A DNA stretch of 7,633 bases from Flavobacteriaceae bacterium (GTDB lineage Bacteria > Bacteroidota > Bacteroidia > Flavobacteriales > Flavobacteriaceae): NCBI GenBank assembly GCA_026992695.1, contig JALWYP010000110.1:1-7633 (forward strand). The letters are read 5' to 3'. Position numbers and translations under genes: made by a program. This document shows, in pieces, positions 6,772 to 7,633 of the stretch. A model generated the notes under the pieces. The model ran no database searches and was not told the DNA's origin. It was given only the letters and a program-made list of their open reading frames with translations. Position 1 is the stretch's first letter. Each line of letters begins with the position of its first letter.

Positions 6772-7380
6772 TTAATGATGTTTAAATGCTTTAATTCCAG
6801 CTTCAATTCTTATTTTTATATCGTTCTCTTCAGGAGGTATGGGACATGAATATTTGTGATTATAAGCACAATACGGGTTATACGATTTGTTAAAATCTAT
6901 AATAACAAAATCACCTTCCGGAATTCTTAAATCTAGATATCTTCCACCTCCATAGCTACCATCACCACTAGTTAAATCGGTAAACGGAAAAAACAAATAA
7001 TCTTTGTATTCTTCTTTTTTAGAAAGTGCCATATTTTGATACACCGGAACTATAAAATCGGTGCCATCTATTGTAAAATAGGCGTCACCATACTTTACAT
7101 ATTCGGGTAACCTATCTGTAGAAGTTTTCATTTTAAAGGGTTTAGCATTTGGTGTACGCTTAATTATAGCCCTAACTCTATATTTTAAATCGATAGGATA
7201 AAACTCCAATCCCTCAAAAGTTTTAAAGTCTTCCGGAGTAAGAACAGATGTCTTCTTATTGGCATATTCTTTATTTAATTTTTTTTGAGATCTTATAATC
7301 TCTCTAATTATTTTTTTTTGGCTTTGACCCATCATTACAGAAGTTGCCATAATAAAAACCAACAATACTATTTTTTTCAA
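6772..7380 (-). CDS. Secreted DUF1684-family protein
   Basis: This 202-residue protein has a Sec signal peptide (MKKIVLLVFIMATSVMMG, likely cut before Gln19). The mature part carries the DUF1684 pattern: FEGLEFYPIDLKYRVRA at 55-71, YLFFPFTDLTSGDGSYGGGR at 128-147, DFNKSYNPYCAY at 162-173 and SCPIPPEEN at 178-186. These strongly conserved Gly, Asn, Tyr and paired Cys residues suggest a binding or catalytic pocket, but the family has no established reaction. The start is TTG at 7380: an in-frame TAA lies two codons upstream, and the next start, the ATG at codon 11, would remove the lysines and half of the signal helix. The gene faces crcB tail to tail with four bases between stops. A TAnnTTTG element lies about 34 bases upstream of the start. 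Location in the periplasm or outside the cell is inferred from the signal peptide. Confidence 0.9.
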   Translation of the reverse strand: MKKIVLLVFIMATSVMMGQSQKKIIREIIRSQKKLNKEYANKKTSVLTPEDFKTFEGLEFYPIDLKYRVRAIIKRTPNAKPFKMKTSTDRLPEYVKYGDAYFTIDGTDFIVPVYQNMALSKKEEYKDYLFFPFTDLTSGDGSYGGGRYLDLRIPEGDFVIIDFNKSYNPYCAYNHKYSCPIPPEENDIKIRIEAGIKAFKHH

Positions 7381-7413
7381 ACCTTATGTATTTAAAATTA
7401 GAATGTAAATATA

Positions 7414-7421
7414 CAAAAGTA
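7414..7421 (-). promoter_or_regulatory. -7 promoter element for the DUF1684 gene
   Basis: The minus strand reads TACTTTTG, a perfect TAnnTTTG match. Transcription would start near 7407, giving a leader of about 26 bases before the TTG start at 7380. No TTTG box is found at the usual -33 spacing, so strength or activator dependence cannot be judged. Confidence 0.5.
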
Positions 7422-7441
7422 AATTTGTTTGTTTTTTTTAT

Positions 7442-7449
7442 TACTTTTG
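7442..7449 (+). promoter_or_regulatory. Outward-facing -7-like element (+ strand)
   Basis: TACTTTTG matches TAnnTTTG exactly. A TTTG is present upstream at 7424-7427, but the 14-base spacing is shorter than the usual 19-21. If active, transcription would start near 7456, ahead of the small ORF at 7467 and the hairpin at 7567. Confidence 0.35.
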
Positions 7450-7466
7450 AAAAATCATACCACATT

Positions 7467-7538
7467 ATGAACAACTGCACATACATACAAAAACAATCTG
7501 TCACTTTAAAAAAGAAGCAAAAGAGATGTGTGTGTTGA
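7467..7538 (+). CDS. Possible 23-residue Cys/Lys-rich small ORF
   Basis: An ATG opens a 23-codon ORF reading MNNCTYIQKQSVTL then KKKQKRCVC, stopping at TGA 7536-7538. It sits between a TAnnTTTG element and a strong terminator, which is the only reason to list it. The peptide is basic with three Cys (one near the start, two at the end) and shows no signal peptide or known motif. It may be chance within a noncoding transcript or leader. Confidence 0.15.
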   Translation: MNNCTYIQKQSVTLKKKQKRCVC

Positions 7539-7566
7539 TTATAGAACTATAAATAAATTCAATATA

Positions 7567-7596
7567 AAAACGTCTCGGCATTGCTCGGGACGTTTT
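7567..7596. terminator. Rho-independent, probably bidirectional terminator
   Basis: The arms AAAACGTCTCGG (7567-7578) and TCGGGACGTTTT (7585-7596) pair over 12 positions with two G-T wobbles around a six-base loop (CATTGC). T-rich sequence follows on the plus strand (TTTTACTTTTATAT), and the minus strand also runs into T's after the stem (TTTTTATATT). It could end a short plus-strand transcript from 7442 or a minus-strand gene entering from the right of the window. Confidence 0.85.
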
Positions 7597-7633
7597 ACTT
7601 TTATATCATTAACCAATTATCGTGAAAACTATT

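Larger units (their letters stand above)
7414..7449. repeat. 9-bp inverted repeat made of two opposed TAnnTTTG elements
   Basis: CAAAAGTAA at 7414-7422 and TTACTTTTG at 7441-7449 are perfect inverted copies separated by an 18-base T-rich spacer. Each arm contains a TAnnTTTG element pointing outward, so this can be read as back-to-back promoters whose -33 zones overlap, or as a site for a dimeric regulator. Low-complexity AT sequence makes a chance origin possible. Confidence 0.4.

Noticed and set aside
7597..7633. Gene fragments at the right edge: minus-strand frames ending at 7601 or 7609, or a plus-strand GTG AAA ACT ATT start at 7622
   Set aside because: Each offers about a dozen codons or fewer, not enough to choose between them.

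Overview
The window looks like a stretch of chromosome from a marine or environmental Flavobacteriia-type Bacteroidota. The evidence is strong AT richness, short hydrophobic lipoprotein signals, lysine/asparagine-rich proteins, weak or absent Shine-Dalgarno sites, and promoter-like TAnnTTTG elements, which are the -7 consensus of this phylum. There is no sign of phage, transposon, CRISPR, rRNA or tRNA.

Layout. (1) The left edge holds the 3' part of a surface lipoprotein gene (2-1033, +). It is open from the first base and carries a lipobox near the edge, so the gene begins just outside the window. (2) Next is a two-gene regulatory operon: an ECF-like sigma factor (1117-1680, +) overlapping by 11 bases a gene (1670-3058, +) for a protein with a short cytoplasmic N-terminus, one membrane helix, a roughly 170-residue disordered K/N/T/S-rich linker and a C-terminal outer-membrane beta-barrel. 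This is the layout of the dual membrane-spanning anti-sigma factors (Das/Dma pairs) reported in Bacteroides thetaiotaomicron, and it is the most interesting item here. (3) Convergent to it is an M49 (dipeptidyl peptidase III type) metallopeptidase lipoprotein (3097-5148, -) with a well-placed promoter. (4) Divergent from that is a membrane-anchored SRPBCC + GyrI-like two-domain protein (5279-6361, +), followed after 37 bases by a FluC/CrcB fluoride channel (6399-6767, +). (5) Convergent with crcB, four bases away, is a secreted DUF1684 protein (6772-7380, -) that starts at TTG. (6) The right edge (7381-7633) has no large gene. It contains two back-to-back TAnnTTTG elements forming a 9-bp inverted repeat, a possible 23-residue ORF, and a clear rho-independent terminator that could serve either strand.

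How the parts may work together. The sigma factor and the two-membrane protein almost certainly act as a pair: the barrel or its linker would sense the outer membrane, and the N-terminus would hold or release the sigma factor with no separate signalling partner. The target genes cannot be read from the window. The lipoprotein, M49 peptidase, SRPBCC/GyrI, crcB and DUF1684 genes look like ordinary flavobacterial chromosome content with no obvious shared pathway.
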